The translations under genes and the position numbers were made by a program. This document shows, in pieces, positions 43,825 to 53,028 of a stretch of DNA of 64,000 nucleotides. Every line of letters begins with the position of its first letter. The first letter of the stretch is position 1. The notes beneath the pieces are model-generated. The model had not been told where the DNA came from, did no database searches, and saw only the letters and a list, made by a program, of their open reading frames with translations. The DNA lies in assembly GCA_947500135.1 (NCBI GenBank), contig CANMQX010000004.1, positions 347,442 to 411,441 on the forward strand. Reading direction: 5' to 3'. This DNA comes from an uncultured Paracoccaceae bacterium (GTDB lineage: Bacteria; Pseudomonadota; Alphaproteobacteria; Rhodobacterales; Rhodobacteraceae).

Positions 43825-44526
43825 ATGATGACCGCCACGCAGATATCAACCAATGACGACACATCACTGCGCGCCAAAGGCTGGGCATTGATTATTGACG
43901 ATCACCCGCTGTTTTGTGACGCGCTGGAACTGACATTGCAGGCGCTGGGTCAGTTTAGTGACGTCAAAACTGCGGATTGTATGCAGGCCGGGTTGCAGCT
44001 GCTGGATGGTGCGCCGGCCCCGGCCTTGATCCTGCTGGATCTGAACCTGCCGGATGTCAGCGGGTTGGACGGGTTGATCCGTATCAAGCGTTGCGCTGAA
44101 AAATCGCCCGTCGTGATCGTGTCATCGATGACCGATAACGCGGTGATCAACGGGGCCATTGCAGCAGGTGCATCTGGATTTGTGCCCAAACATTCCGGGC
44201 GCGCCGTGTTCAAAGAGGCGTTGGCGGCTATTGCCGATGACACGGTTTACAAGCCCACAGGCTTTGTCGAGCCGGATGAGGAAAACGGTCAGGCGCAGGC
44301 CCTTGCCCGTCTGTCATCGCTGACCAACCAGCAAGGCCGCATCCTTGAGCTGATTTGCGAGGGCAAGCTGAACAAGCAGATCGCCTATGATCTGTCGATT
44401 GCCGAAGGTACCGTAAAGGCGCATGTCACTGCCATCATGCGCAAACTGGGGGTGCAGCGCCGGACCCAGGCCGTTCTGGTGGCGCAGGAAGCCCGCTATT
44501 TTAATACCTTGCCAAGTTCAAACTGA
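43825..44526 (+). CDS. LuxR-family response regulator (AgmR/ErbR-like)
   Basis: A 233-residue two-component regulator. The receiver domain has IIDDHPLF, the phosphoacceptor Asp72 in LILLDLNLPD and the switch/Lys region GFVPKHS. The C-terminal LuxR-type HTH runs from LTNQQGRILELICEGKLNKQ to VQRRTQAVL. Regulators of this kind (AgmR/ErbR/ExaE) activate PQQ-ethanol oxidation genes. It directly follows the dehydrogenase, and the AAGGTCCTAT-like boxes are its likely targets (inference). Confidence 0.87.
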   Translation: MMTATQISTNDDTSLRAKGWALIIDDHPLFCDALELTLQALGQFSDVKTADCMQAGLQLLDGAPAPALILLDLNLPDVSGLDGLIRIKRCAEKSPVVIVSSMTDNAVINGAIAAGASGFVPKHSGRAVFKEALAAIADDTVYKPTGFVEPDEENGQAQALARLSSLTNQQGRILELICEGKLNKQIAYDLSIAEGTVKAHVTAIMRKLGVQRRTQAVLVAQEARYFNTLPSSN

Positions 44527-44562
44527 CCGCCTTATCCTTTTGATCGGGGAGGGTCAGCTTGC

Positions 44563-45717
44563 ATGACCACGGCGTTTGCGTCGCGTGATAGCCTGCTTTG
44601 CAGGGCGCAGGTGCGTTGTTCGACGACGGCACCGGTTGCCGCTTTGCGCGCGCAGCTTGGCGAGGCGCCTTTGGACCTTTTGATCTTGTTCGTGACCTCG
44701 CAGACCGGTTTTGCAGAGGTCGTGGCCGAAGCTGAGGCGTTCTATCCCGATACTGATGTCATTGCCTGCACAACGGCGGGCGAGATTGGTGCCGGAGGAT
44801 ATGAGGAAGGCCAGATTGTTGCGGTGGGTTTCCCCAAATCTGATTTCGCTGCAACAGCACTGGCCATTGCCGATCTGGAGAATTTTCAGGCTGATGCCGA
44901 AATGGATCGGATCGCGCAAGAGCGTGTTGCCCTGCAGGATCGCAGCCCGGAAATGGAAACCGGCTTTGCTTTTCTGATCGTTGACGGCTTGTCGCTGCGC
45001 GAGGATGTGCTGACGGCATCCTTGTCACCTGCGCTGCGTGACATGCCGCTTTTTGGTGCCTCTGCGGGGGATGGCACCGCATTTCGCGAAACGCTTGTGT
45101 CGTTGAATGGTAAGGTGTTGGAAAACGCGGCCGTGTTGAGCCTTGTACGCTCCAATCATCAGACCCGGGTTTTCAGCCTGAACCATCTTGTGCCCACCGA
45201 AACGCAGATGGTGGTCACCGGGGCCGACCCGGAACGCCGCATTGTCAAATCGATCAATGCTGAACCTGCGGCGCGTGAATATGCCCGCATCGTGGGCAAG
45301 GACCCGTATCAGCTGGATCGGTTCACCTTTGCCTCGCACCCGGTTGTCGTGCGGATCGGCGATGATCACCATGTACGCGCGATCCAGCAGGTCAATGATG
45401 ATGGGGAGCTTGTGTTCTTTTCCGCCATTGATGAGGGCATGGTGCTGACCGTGGCAGAGCCCACCAATATGGCCCAGCATCTGCGTCGCAAGATGGGTGA
45501 GTTGTCGCAGGATCACGGCCTGAGCGATGTGATCTGCTGCGATTGTATCCTGCGCCGGATCGAGGCCGAGCAGACCCAGATGACCCGCGAATTGTCTGAT
45601 ATTCTGGCCGAACATAATGTCACGGGCCTGTCAACATATGGTGAACAGATCGGCCCCTTGCATGTCAATCAGACCATGACTGGCGTTGCCTTTTACCGCA
45701 AGGAGGCCGCGACCTGA
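44563..45717 (+). CDS. FIST domain sensor protein (NosP-like)
   Basis: A 384-residue soluble protein with FIST_N (DVIACTTAGEIGAGGYEEGQIVAVGF) and FIST_C domains. The family includes NosP, a haem-based nitric oxide sensor encoded with a hybrid kinase that it inhibits. The next gene is exactly such a kinase, overlapping by one base. Conserved-looking blocks are VDGLSLREDVLTASL, PLFGASAGDG, and the C-terminal CDCILRR ... TYGEQIGPLHVNQT, which is typical. A haem-ligand His cannot be assigned without alignment. Confidence 0.85.
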   Translation: MTTAFASRDSLLCRAQVRCSTTAPVAALRAQLGEAPLDLLILFVTSQTGFAEVVAEAEAFYPDTDVIACTTAGEIGAGGYEEGQIVAVGFPKSDFAATALAIADLENFQADAEMDRIAQERVALQDRSPEMETGFAFLIVDGLSLREDVLTASLSPALRDMPLFGASAGDGTAFRETLVSLNGKVLENAAVLSLVRSNHQTRVFSLNHLVPTETQMVVTGADPERRIVKSINAEPAAREYARIVGKDPYQLDRFTFASHPVVVRIGDDHHVRAIQQVNDDGELVFFSAIDEGMVLTVAEPTNMAQHLRRKMGELSQDHGLSDVICCDCILRRIEAEQTQMTRELSDILAEHNVTGLSTYGEQIGPLHVNQTMTGVAFYRKEAAT

Positions 45718-47939
45718 TGTCGATCATCAATCCGCAGGACCCGATTGAGCGGCAGAATGAAAAGCTGTTGCAGATTGCCCAATCCCTGATGCGCCGGGTA
45801 GAGCAGAAAAACGATCAGTCGGGCTTGGCCTATCAGCAGTTTGAACGCGCGGCGATGCTGGAAACACAGGTTCGCCAGCGCACCAAGGAACTGGAGCGCA
45901 CGCTTGATCTGTTGCAGGAATCCAATGCCCAGCTGGAACAGGCCAATGTTGAGACCGAACGCGCCCGGTCCAACATCACCGAGGCGATCGAGGCCATCGA
46001 CGAAGGCTTTGCCTTGTTTGATGAAAATGAACATCTGGTTTTGTTCAACAGTCGTTTTTGCCGGGATATCGCCGATATTCGCGGACAGCTTTCTGCCGGT
46101 CTGTCCTTTGCCGATTATGTTGCCCTTGTGTCGCGCAGTGAACATCTTGCACTGCCTGATGGGCAGACACCGGCGGACTGGGCGTCCCGCCGTTTATCCC
46201 GCCATAGCCGCGACCATGTGGTGTTTAATGTCAGCCTGATGTGGAACCGTTGGTTGCAGATCAGCGAACATCGCACGGCGCAGGGCGGTACGGTGATTTT
46301 GCAGACCGATGTCACCGACATGATGCGATCCGAGCGTCAGCAGCGTGACCGGATGCTGGACCAGCAGGCCAAGATATTGCAGGCCACATTGGACCATCTG
46401 AACCAAGGCGTCTGCATCTTTGACCCGGACAACACGCTGGTCGGCTGGAACAAAACCATGAGCCGCATGTTAGCCTTGCCGCCCCGCCGTCCGATCCATG
46501 GTCTGGCTTTTGCCGATTTGCTGCAAATGCTTGAAAATGATCTGACCTTTCATGGTGATTTTGATAGTGATCGTCTGGCCCGCTGGGCCGAACGCCGGTC
46601 CCGTCGCGGGTCCATCGCGTTTGAGATCACCCGCAGCGATACTCAGGTCCTAAGCGTCTTTGCCCAGGAAATGCCTGACCGCGGCTTTGTCATCAGTTTC
46701 ACCGATGTTACGTCAGAACGCGAAGCCGCCCGCGCCATGGCCGAGATGAACGAGACGTTGGAGCGTGGTGTGATCGCCCGCACCGAAGAACTGGGCGAGG
46801 CGCTGGCCGAAGCGGAGCGCGCCAATGCCTCGAAATCCCGCTTTGTCGCGGCGGCCAGTCATGATCTGTTGCAGCCATTGTCAGCGGCGAAGCTATTCAT
46901 GTCGTCACTGTCGGATCAACTGGTTGAACCGGGCGCCCGCACAATATTGGGCAAGGCCGAAAATGCATTGTTGGGTGTTGAGAACATTATCGAGGCGCTG
47001 CTCGACATCTCGAAACTGGATGCGGGCAAGGCGGTGTTTGAAATTCAGGCTGTTCCCTTATCCGCCATTTTGTCGCCGTTGCGTGATGAGTTGACCCCGA
47101 TGGCATTGGCCAAGGGTCTGGATCTGACCATCATTGACAGCAGTCTGGTTGTGGTCAGCGACCCCGGATATCTGCGCCGCATCATGCAGAACCTGATCAG
47201 CAATGCGATCAAATATACCCGGTCGGGTCGCGTTATTGTGGGTGTCCGCCGCAATGGTGGCTCTGCCCGGTTAGAGGTGTGGGATACGGGTGCGGGTATC
47301 GCCGAGAGTGCCCGCCAGACCATTTTCAAGGAATTTGAACGGCTGGATCAGCAAGACGGCAATGATGGTCTGGGCCTTGGTCTGGCGATTGTGGAACGGG
47401 CGGCCAAGGGGCTAGGGCACGACCTGAGCCTGTGGTCGGCTGTGGGTCAGGGAAGCTGTTTTTCGCTGAACATGCAGATCGCTCAAAAGCCCCGCCGCGC
47501 CCGCCCCAGCCGTCCGCAGCGCAGTGCCGATTGGCAAAACGCTTTGGACGGTATGATTGTCTTGTTGGTTGAAAATGACATTCGGCTGGCCCATGCCATG
47601 ACCCATATGATCGAACAACATGGCGCAGAGGTATTGCAGGCCGAAACGGCGTCTGAAGCTGTCGCGCTTTTGGGAGAAATCCAACTGGTCCCTGATGTGA
47701 TGTTGCTGGATTATCAACTGGGGTCCGGCGCGTCGGGTCTGGAACTTTATGAACAGATCAAGCAGCGCTTTGGGGCTGTGCCGGCTGCCATCATCTCGGC
47801 CAATCGCAGCCGGGATTTGCAAACCGGCTGTGCGGCGTTGGGATTGCGCCTGTTGCCCAAGCCGATTGATCGCGAGACGTTGTTGCAGTTTCTTGTGGCG
47901 ACACGGGATGCGGAAACCGGCCAGTTATGCGCGCTGTAA
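45717..47939 (+). CDS. PAS hybrid histidine kinase/response regulator (NahK-like)
   Basis: A 740-residue soluble hybrid kinase. An N-terminal coiled coil (about 10-85) precedes two PAS domains (about 88-205 and 220-335), a second coiled coil, the HisKA domain with H382 in [13 protein letters not shown], the ATPase (N-box [20 protein letters not shown]) and a C-terminal receiver with Asp665 in [11 protein letters not shown]. The HDLLQPL box and general layout match NahK, which partners NosP in Pseudomonas. It overlaps the FIST gene by one base. Confidence 0.88.
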   Translation: MSIINPQDPIERQNEKLLQIAQSLMRRVEQKNDQSGLAYQQFERAAMLETQVRQRTKELERTLDLLQESNAQLEQANVETERARSNITEAIEAIDEGFALFDENEHLVLFNSRFCRDIADIRGQLSAGLSFADYVALVSRSEHLALPDGQTPADWASRRLSRHSRDHVVFNVSLMWNRWLQISEHRTAQGGTVILQTDVTDMMRSERQQRDRMLDQQAKILQATLDHLNQGVCIFDPDNTLVGWNKTMSRMLALPPRRPIHGLAFADLLQMLENDLTFHGDFDSDRLARWAERRSRRGSIAFEITRSDTQVLSVFAQEMPDRGFVISFTDVTSEREAARAMAEMNETLERGVIARTEELGEALAEAERANASKSRFVAAASHDLLQPLSAAKLFMSSLSDQLVEPGARTILGKAENALLGVENIIEALLDISKLDAGKAVFEIQAVPLSAILSPLRDELTPMALAKGLDLTIIDSSLVVVSDPGYLRRIMQNLISNAIKYTRSGRVIVGVRRNGGSARLEVWDTGAGIAESARQTIFKEFERLDQQDGNDGLGLGLAIVERAAKGLGHDLSLWSAVGQGSCFSLNMQIAQKPRRARPSRPQRSADWQNALDGMIVLLVENDIRLAHAMTHMIEQHGAEVLQAETASEAVALLGEIQLVPDVMLLDYQLGSGASGLELYEQIKQRFGAVPAAIISANRSRDLQTGCAALGLRLLPKPIDRETLLQFLVATRDAETGQLCAL

Positions 47940-48039
47940 ACCACGCCCTTTCCACAATAAACGGAGGGTAGCCCCCGCCCCAGAGGGGCAGTCAGGCGCG
48001 GCTGTGGAGCGGCAGCTGCGACGACCGGTAGCTTGCCTT

Positions 48040-48060
48040 GTGTTGCTAATCTGGCAACAC
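48040..48060 (+). promoter_or_regulatory. Hairpin in the mtnA leader
   Basis: GTGTTGC and GCAACAC pair across a seven-base loop, 30 bases before the mtnA ATG. No known riboswitch consensus (SAM-II, SAH) is recognisable around it. It could equally be a weak terminator of upstream transcription. Confidence 0.35.
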
Positions 48061-48090
48061 TGCGTCAGCGTTGGGCAAAGGGAGACAGCC

Positions 48091-49194
48091 ATGAAAGTTG
48101 ACGGCACGCATTATCGGTCGCTTTGGTGGGACGCGGACAAGGGCGCGTTGCAAATCATCGACCAGCGTTGGCTGCCACATGACTTTCGGGTCCAATCTGT
48201 GACCACGATGGAGGACTTCGCCGCGGCCATTGTCGAAATGCGGGTCAGGGGCGCCCCGTTGATCGGTGCCACGGCGGCTTATGGTATGGCGCTGGCCATG
48301 GCGCAGGACCCCAGTGATGCCAATATGGATGCGGCCTGGACATATCTGAACGCAACCCGGCCCACAGCGATCAATCTGCGCTGGGCGCTGGATCGCTGTC
48401 GTGCAGCCCTGCGCCCGCTGCCCCCTGCTGATCGTGCCGCTGCTGCATTGACGCTGGCGCATGAGATTGCCGATGAGGATGTCGAGATTAACCGCAATAT
48501 CGGCCTCAACGGGCTGGAACTGATCAAGCAGATTGCGGCGGAGAAGCCTGCGGGCGAACCGGTGCGCCTGCTGACCCATTGCAATGCGGGCTGGATTGCG
48601 ACCGTAGACTGGGGCACGGCCACCAGCCCGATGTATCACGCCCATGATGCGGGTATTGCGCTGCATGTCTGGGTCGATGAGACCCGCCCACGCAATCAGG
48701 GTGCCCTGACATCATGGGAATTGGGCAGCCATGGCATTCCGCATACTTACATCACTGATAATGCCGGTGGCCATCTGATGCAACACGGTCAGGTGGACAT
48801 GGTGATCACCGGCACCGACCGCACAACGCGCCGTGGCGATGTGTGTAACAAGATCGGCACTTATCTGAAGGCGTTGGCCGCCAAGGATAATGGCGTGCCA
48901 TTCTATGTGGCCTTGCCATCCCCCACGATTGACTGGACTGTCACCGATGGTGTGGCCGAGATCCCGATTGAAGAACGCGATGCCCGCGAGACCACCCATA
49001 TTCAAGGCCGCACCGAAGCGGGCGAGATTGGCGTCGTGCAAGTCACGCCTGATGGCACGCCCGGCGGCAACCCCGCCTTTGATGTGACCCCCAATCATCT
49101 GGTGACGGGGTTGATTACCGAACGCGGTGTTTGTGAGGCCAGTGCCGCAGGTCTGGCGCAGCTTTTCCCCGAGATGACAAAGGCGGCAGAGTAG
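48091..49194 (+). CDS. mtnA: S-methyl-5-thioribose-1-phosphate isomerase
   Basis: A 367-residue aldose-ketose isomerase of the eIF2B-like family, converting methylthioribose-1-phosphate (or 5-deoxyribose-1-phosphate) to the ribulose form. Motifs are [24 protein letters not shown] with the catalytic Cys, [18 protein letters not shown] and [20 protein letters not shown] with the catalytic Asp. ATG 48091 follows an AAAGGGAGA ribosome site; the upstream frame extension is not protein-like. A class II aldolase follows 4 bases later. Confidence 0.93.
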   Translation: MKVDGTHYRSLWWDADKGALQIIDQRWLPHDFRVQSVTTMEDFAAAIVEMRVRGAPLIGATAAYGMALAMAQDPSDANMDAAWTYLNATRPTAINLRWALDRCRAALRPLPPADRAAAALTLAHEIADEDVEINRNIGLNGLELIKQIAAEKPAGEPVRLLTHCNAGWIATVDWGTATSPMYHAHDAGIALHVWVDETRPRNQGALTSWELGSHGIPHTYITDNAGGHLMQHGQVDMVITGTDRTTRRGDVCNKIGTYLKALAAKDNGVPFYVALPSPTIDWTVTDGVAEIPIEERDARETTHIQGRTEAGEIGVVQVTPDGTPGGNPAFDVTPNHLVTGLITERGVCEASAAGLAQLFPEMTKAAE

Positions 49195-49198
49195 CGGC

Positions 49199-49855
49199 AT
49201 GGCTGACGCTGTTTTTTCTGATGACGCTGCCACACGGCAGGCGATCATTGATGCCTGTTTGTGGATGGGTGCGGCGGGGATCAATCAGGGGACCTCTGGC
49301 AATATCTCGGTCCGGGTGCAGGATGGCATGTTGATCACCCCATCTGCGGTGCCTTATGCCCAGATGACCCCCGACATGATTTGCAAGCTGTCCCTGACAA
49401 AACCGCCTGCGCCGGATGCCCGCAAACCATCCACCGAATGGCAGTTTCATCAGGCCATTCTGCGCGCCCGCCCGGATGTGGGTGCGGTGGTTCATGCCCA
49501 TCCCGCCTATGCCACGGCCATTGCCATTCAGCGCCGTCCGATCCCCGCAGTGCATTACATGGTCGCCGCGTTCGGCGGGATCGATGTGCCGGTGACCGGA
49601 TATGCGTTATTTGGTGGCAAGACGCTGGCCGATATGGCGGTGGATGCCCTGACCGACCGCCACGGCTGTCTGTTGGCCAATCACGGGGCGATTACGGTCG
49701 CCCCGACGCTGGACCGTGCGTTGTGGCGGATGGAAGAGCTGGAGAACCTGGCCCGTGTCGATACGCTTGCCCGAACGAGCGGCGATCCGGTGTTGCTGAC
49801 AGAGGCGGAGATTGCCGACGTGCTGGTGTCATTTGATGATTACGGCAGGCAATAA
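49199..49855 (+). CDS. Class II aldolase (fuculose-phosphate aldolase-like), salvage shunt
   Basis: A 218-residue zinc aldolase: GTSGNISVRV, STEWQFHQAI with the catalytic Glu, VVHAHPAYATA and LLANHGAI with metal His residues. Coupled to MtnA it probably cleaves 5-methylthioribulose-1-phosphate or 5-deoxyribulose-1-phosphate into dihydroxyacetone phosphate and an aldehyde, as in the DHAP shunt of Rhodospirillum rubrum. A role as methylthioribulose-phosphate dehydratase (MtnB, same fold) is the alternative. Confidence 0.85.
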   Translation: MADAVFSDDAATRQAIIDACLWMGAAGINQGTSGNISVRVQDGMLITPSAVPYAQMTPDMICKLSLTKPPAPDARKPSTEWQFHQAILRARPDVGAVVHAHPAYATAIAIQRRPIPAVHYMVAAFGGIDVPVTGYALFGGKTLADMAVDALTDRHGCLLANHGAITVAPTLDRALWRMEELENLARVDTLARTSGDPVLLTEAEIADVLVSFDDYGRQ

Positions 49856-49870
49856 CACACGCTTACCTAT

Positions 49871-49886
49871 AAAAATATATATTTTT
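49871..49886. promoter_or_regulatory. AT palindrome upstream of the acidic-protein operon
   Basis: AAAAATATATATTTTT is a perfect 16-bp palindrome in the 183-base gap after the aldolase. It could terminate the mtnA operon or serve as a binding site for the operon that begins at 50039. The remainder of the gap shows nothing else. Confidence 0.35.
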
Positions 49887-50038
49887 CAATGTGTTAAGGG
49901 TGGTTGTGGTTTCTGACCCGCCCCCCTGAATTGAGTAACCCGTCTTGGTGATATCGCCAGCGGCCATCTGCGTCGAAGCTGAGATCAGCGCAGGCCTTGA
50001 CTGCGCGTCCTGATCACGTCCGACAACGGAGGCCTGAC

Positions 50039-50917
50039 ATGTCTTACAGATACGCTGATTTTGAAGATTATGCAGAAGACGATTTCGACTATGATGGCGA
50101 TTTCGAAGATTACGATGACTATGACGACGAAGACGATCTCTTCGACGATGATGGTTTTGACGACGATTTCGACGATGATGACGAAGATGATTTCGTCGAT
50201 TACCTTGATGATGACGACGATTTTGATGATGACTTCGACGCCGAAGGCGATGAATTCTTTCGCAAGCTGTGGCGCAAGGTCAAGAAAGGCGCCAAGAAAG
50301 TCGCCGGTCGTCTTGCCCGGGTTGCCAAAAAACATGCCGGTAAGATCGGCACAGTGATCGGTGGTGCCGTTGGTGGCCCGGCTGGTGCCGCGATTGGTGG
50401 TCGTATTGGCGGTATCGTCAAGAACCTTGAAGACGAAGATGACGGGTTCGATAGCGAAGACGAAATGAACGCCACGATCCGCATCCCCACGACGGATTCA
50501 GATATGGCCGAGGCGATGGCTGCGGCAGCGTCCAAATCCCGCCCATCAGATGCCCAGGCATTGGGTGGCGCGCTGACCATTACCATCATGTCCCGTACCC
50601 CGATGAAGGTGAAATCGGTGGCCCCGGCTGTGGCAAGCGCGGCTGGCCGCGTGGCCAAGGTGATGGCATCTGATCCCAAGGCCAAGCCCTTGATCAAGAC
50701 ATTGCCATCCATTGTGGAAGCCACGACGGCGTCGCTGAAGCGCAAATCCGACAAGGGCAAGAAGATCACCAACCGCACTGCGGGCCGGGTGATGACCAAG
50801 CAGGCCAAACGCATCCTGCGGTCCAGACCGCGTCTGGCCAAGGCGCTTGCCAAGAACACCGTCAAGCGTCGCCGTCTGAACAAAAAGGCGATTGCCCGGG
50901 CCGAAAAATATTACTAG
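50039..50917 (+). CDS. Asp-rich protein with cationic helix and glycine zipper (unknown)
   Basis: A 292-residue protein in sharply distinct blocks. Residues 6-72 are almost only Asp, Glu, Phe and Tyr. Residues 74-102 form a Lys/Arg amphipathic helix (FFRKLWRKVKKGAKKVAGRL), resembling cationic membrane-active peptides. Residues 103-127 are a glycine zipper (IGGAVGGPAGAAIGG). A second acidic stretch follows, then an Ala/Lys/Arg-rich C-terminal domain with PLIKTLPSIVEATTASL and a basic end. No signal peptide. I recognise no named family; the acidic head could mask the cationic segment (inference). It leads a seven-gene operon. Confidence 0.8.
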   Translation: MSYRYADFEDYAEDDFDYDGDFEDYDDYDDEDDLFDDDGFDDDFDDDDEDDFVDYLDDDDDFDDDFDAEGDEFFRKLWRKVKKGAKKVAGRLARVAKKHAGKIGTVIGGAVGGPAGAAIGGRIGGIVKNLEDEDDGFDSEDEMNATIRIPTTDSDMAEAMAAAASKSRPSDAQALGGALTITIMSRTPMKVKSVAPAVASAAGRVAKVMASDPKAKPLIKTLPSIVEATTASLKRKSDKGKKITNRTAGRVMTKQAKRILRSRPRLAKALAKNTVKRRRLNKKAIARAEKYY

Positions 50918-51015
50918 GTCCGACCGCTTTGCCCCGGTCACATATGGCCGGGGCAGGCATCCCCCCTCTCTTTCTTCCTGACGCATTATTTCCCTATTGA
51001 TCCCGGAGAGTTTCG

Positions 51016-51672
51016 ATGACCGATCGCATCAATGAACCCGACGATATCGATCATGACGATTGGCAGGATGCCGATGATGACGACCTGCTGGATTTTACCG
51101 TAGATGAATTTGATGGCGATATGATTGCCGCGGCCAGTCTGATGCCCGATCATATCACCCCCGACGATGACACAGACATCCTGCATGATGATTTCGATGC
51201 GATGGAGGATGACCCGTTCGACGATTTTGATGAAGAGGTCGCCCGCCCCAAGCGCCGCCCACAGCAAAACCGTCGCAAGCCTGCACCCCTGTCCCCGAAC
51301 CGTCGCCAAGCGTTACGCGCCGAAATGGCCCGCGTCTTTGGCAAACGCCGCGCAGAACCGGCCACTGATGCCTTTATGAATATTCTGGCCCGCCTGCGCC
51401 GTCAGGGTGCCGACGAACCCGATTTGCAGCAGTTGATTGCTGCCGCGACCCGCCGCCTGGCCCGCCGTGCGACCGGGCTGCGCGATGCTGATGTGCAGAC
51501 GCTGGCCCGCCGTATTCATGCCCTGTTCCAGCCTGCGCCATCCAAGCCCCCTGCGCCACGACCGACCACGGATGCTGATCTGCGCGCGGCCAAGGATGCC
51601 CTGCGTCAGGCCGCCCGTTATCTGCTGCGCGTCGAACGCCGTATCGCTGATCGTCAGGCAGGGCAGGAATGA
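51016..51672 (+). CDS. Acidic N-terminal/basic C-terminal protein (unknown)
   Basis: A 218-residue protein. The first about 75 residues are strongly acidic (DDIDHDDWQDADDDDLLD ... FDDFDEEV). A basic proline-rich linker (RPKRRPQQNRRKPAP) follows, then helical Arg/Ala-rich sequence (MARVFGKRRAEPATDAFMNI, AATRRLARRATGLRDADV) ending in a likely coiled coil. The same acidic-then-basic plan as the preceding protein suggests a related use. GGAGAG lies five bases before the ATG. Its stop overlaps the metallopeptidase start (ATGA). Confidence 0.75.
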   Translation: MTDRINEPDDIDHDDWQDADDDDLLDFTVDEFDGDMIAAASLMPDHITPDDDTDILHDDFDAMEDDPFDDFDEEVARPKRRPQQNRRKPAPLSPNRRQALRAEMARVFGKRRAEPATDAFMNILARLRRQGADEPDLQQLIAAATRRLARRATGLRDADVQTLARRIHALFQPAPSKPPAPRPTTDADLRAAKDALRQAARYLLRVERRIADRQAGQE

Positions 51673-53027
51673 GCGCTGTCTGCCATAGCTGCGCGCAGGA
51701 CAGCGATCGCGCCCCTTTGCCGCCGCCGGATCGGTTGATCCCGGTGGTGCGCGGACGGTCGCACCGGGCTGCCCTGCTTTATACCCCGCGCTGGTTTGTC
51801 AAACGGCAGGTCCTGAATGCCGCCCGCTATGTTGAAGGGCTGGCTGCGGTCCAATCGTCAGAGTTTCGCAATCAGGCCACCGCCCCAAGTGGCGGCCATA
51901 TCAAGGCGGCGAACGCACTGCTGGATGAGCTGAAGCAGGTGCTGAAACAGGATGTGGCCCGATTTGCCGCCGCTGGTGATGCCCTGGCCAAATCATCCCG
52001 ATCCGGTGGCTTTGATGAATTTCTGGAACTGAAGGACCGGATTTATGCCCAATCCAAAGAGGCCGAGCGCCTGTTGGCGTTTTATCGCGGCATCTTTCAA
52101 TATCGCACCGGGCGCTTTGGTGCCCAGTTGCAGGCGATGGATCGGATTGCGCTGGATTGCTATCAGGCGGTCTGGCTTGGTCTGGGCAAGGCCCGCAGCA
52201 TTCCCGCCCCGGCACCCTTTGCCTATGTCGAGGATGGGCGTGGCCCGGCCACCTATCGCCGTGGCGTGAAGCTGAGCAAGCTGGGCCGCCGTCCTAACCC
52301 GTTTCCGCTGGTCAAGATCCCCCAGCATCGGTTGCACAACCCATGGACGCTGGGCGCTGTTCCTCATGAGGTGGCCCATAATCTGCAAAACGATCTGGGG
52401 CTGTGGACTGTGCTGCCCAAACGCATTCACGCCGGCATGCGAGGCCGGTTGCCCGAAGAGGCGATCCGCATCTGGATGCGCCTGCACAAAGAAAGCTATG
52501 CCGATTTTGCGGGCACACTGCTGATTGGACCGGCCTATGTGACGTCGTTGATCGATGTTGTGGGAAAACGCCCGGAAGCGGCGGCCGCGTTTAACCCCGA
52601 AGGCGTGCATCCCACGCCGATTATTCGGGTGCCGATGAATTGCGCCCTGCTGCGCCGGATGGGTTTTGTCGCGGAGGCGCAGGCGTTTGAAGATACGTGG
52701 CGCCGTGTCTATCCTGATCATCTGCTCAACAGCCTGCCTGCCGCCTATCGCAAATCCCTGAAGACAGGGATGGAAGCGATGGTCGAGATCTGCTGTTACA
52801 CCACGGAGTCTGCCTATGGTGGGCGTGCCTTGTCAGAGGTGATCCGGTTTTCCCATCGCGATGTTGGGTTGGTCCGCGAAGCTGCCGACCGTTTGCTGAA
52901 CGGCGAGACAACCGGCGTGTTGCCCGAGCGTTTCCTGATCGCCGCTGCCCAGGTTGCGGTCCGTACCCGACAGGCGACCCCGCGACAGGTGGCAAAGAAT
53001 TTCTACCAGGCTTTGGGGAGGACGTGA
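51669..53027 (+). CDS. Putative HEXXH zinc metallopeptidase without signal peptide
   Basis: A 452-residue protein with VPHEVAHNLQ (H233, E234, H237) and a downstream KESYADFAG (E275, D279), the arrangement of gluzincin-type zinc ligands. The N-terminal 130 residues are helical with a likely coiled coil (ANALLDELKQVLKQDVARF). There is no signal peptide or membrane segment, so the protein acts inside the cell or leaves by another route. It sits in the middle of the unknown operon and overlaps the gene before it by 4 bases. Substrate unknown; the neighbouring acidic proteins are candidates. Confidence 0.75.
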   Translation: MSAVCHSCAQDSDRAPLPPPDRLIPVVRGRSHRAALLYTPRWFVKRQVLNAARYVEGLAAVQSSEFRNQATAPSGGHIKAANALLDELKQVLKQDVARFAAAGDALAKSSRSGGFDEFLELKDRIYAQSKEAERLLAFYRGIFQYRTGRFGAQLQAMDRIALDCYQAVWLGLGKARSIPAPAPFAYVEDGRGPATYRRGVKLSKLGRRPNPFPLVKIPQHRLHNPWTLGAVPHEVAHNLQNDLGLWTVLPKRIHAGMRGRLPEEAIRIWMRLHKESYADFAGTLLIGPAYVTSLIDVVGKRPEAAAAFNPEGVHPTPIIRVPMNCALLRRMGFVAEAQAFEDTWRRVYPDHLLNSLPAAYRKSLKTGMEAMVEICCYTTESAYGGRALSEVIRFSHRDVGLVREAADRLLNGETTGVLPERFLIAAAQVAVRTRQATPRQVAKNFYQALGRT

Positions 53028-53028
53028 T

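Noticed and set aside
47940..48090. SAM- or SAH-responsive riboswitch ahead of mtnA
   Set aside because: Only a simple 7-bp hairpin and GC-rich runs are seen; no conserved riboswitch core could be matched.
49985..50335. 116-codon Ile/Val-rich minus-strand frame that looks like a membrane protein
   Set aside because: It is the complement of the GAY-rich Asp tract of the gene at 50039; hydrophobicity is a by-product of that codon bias.
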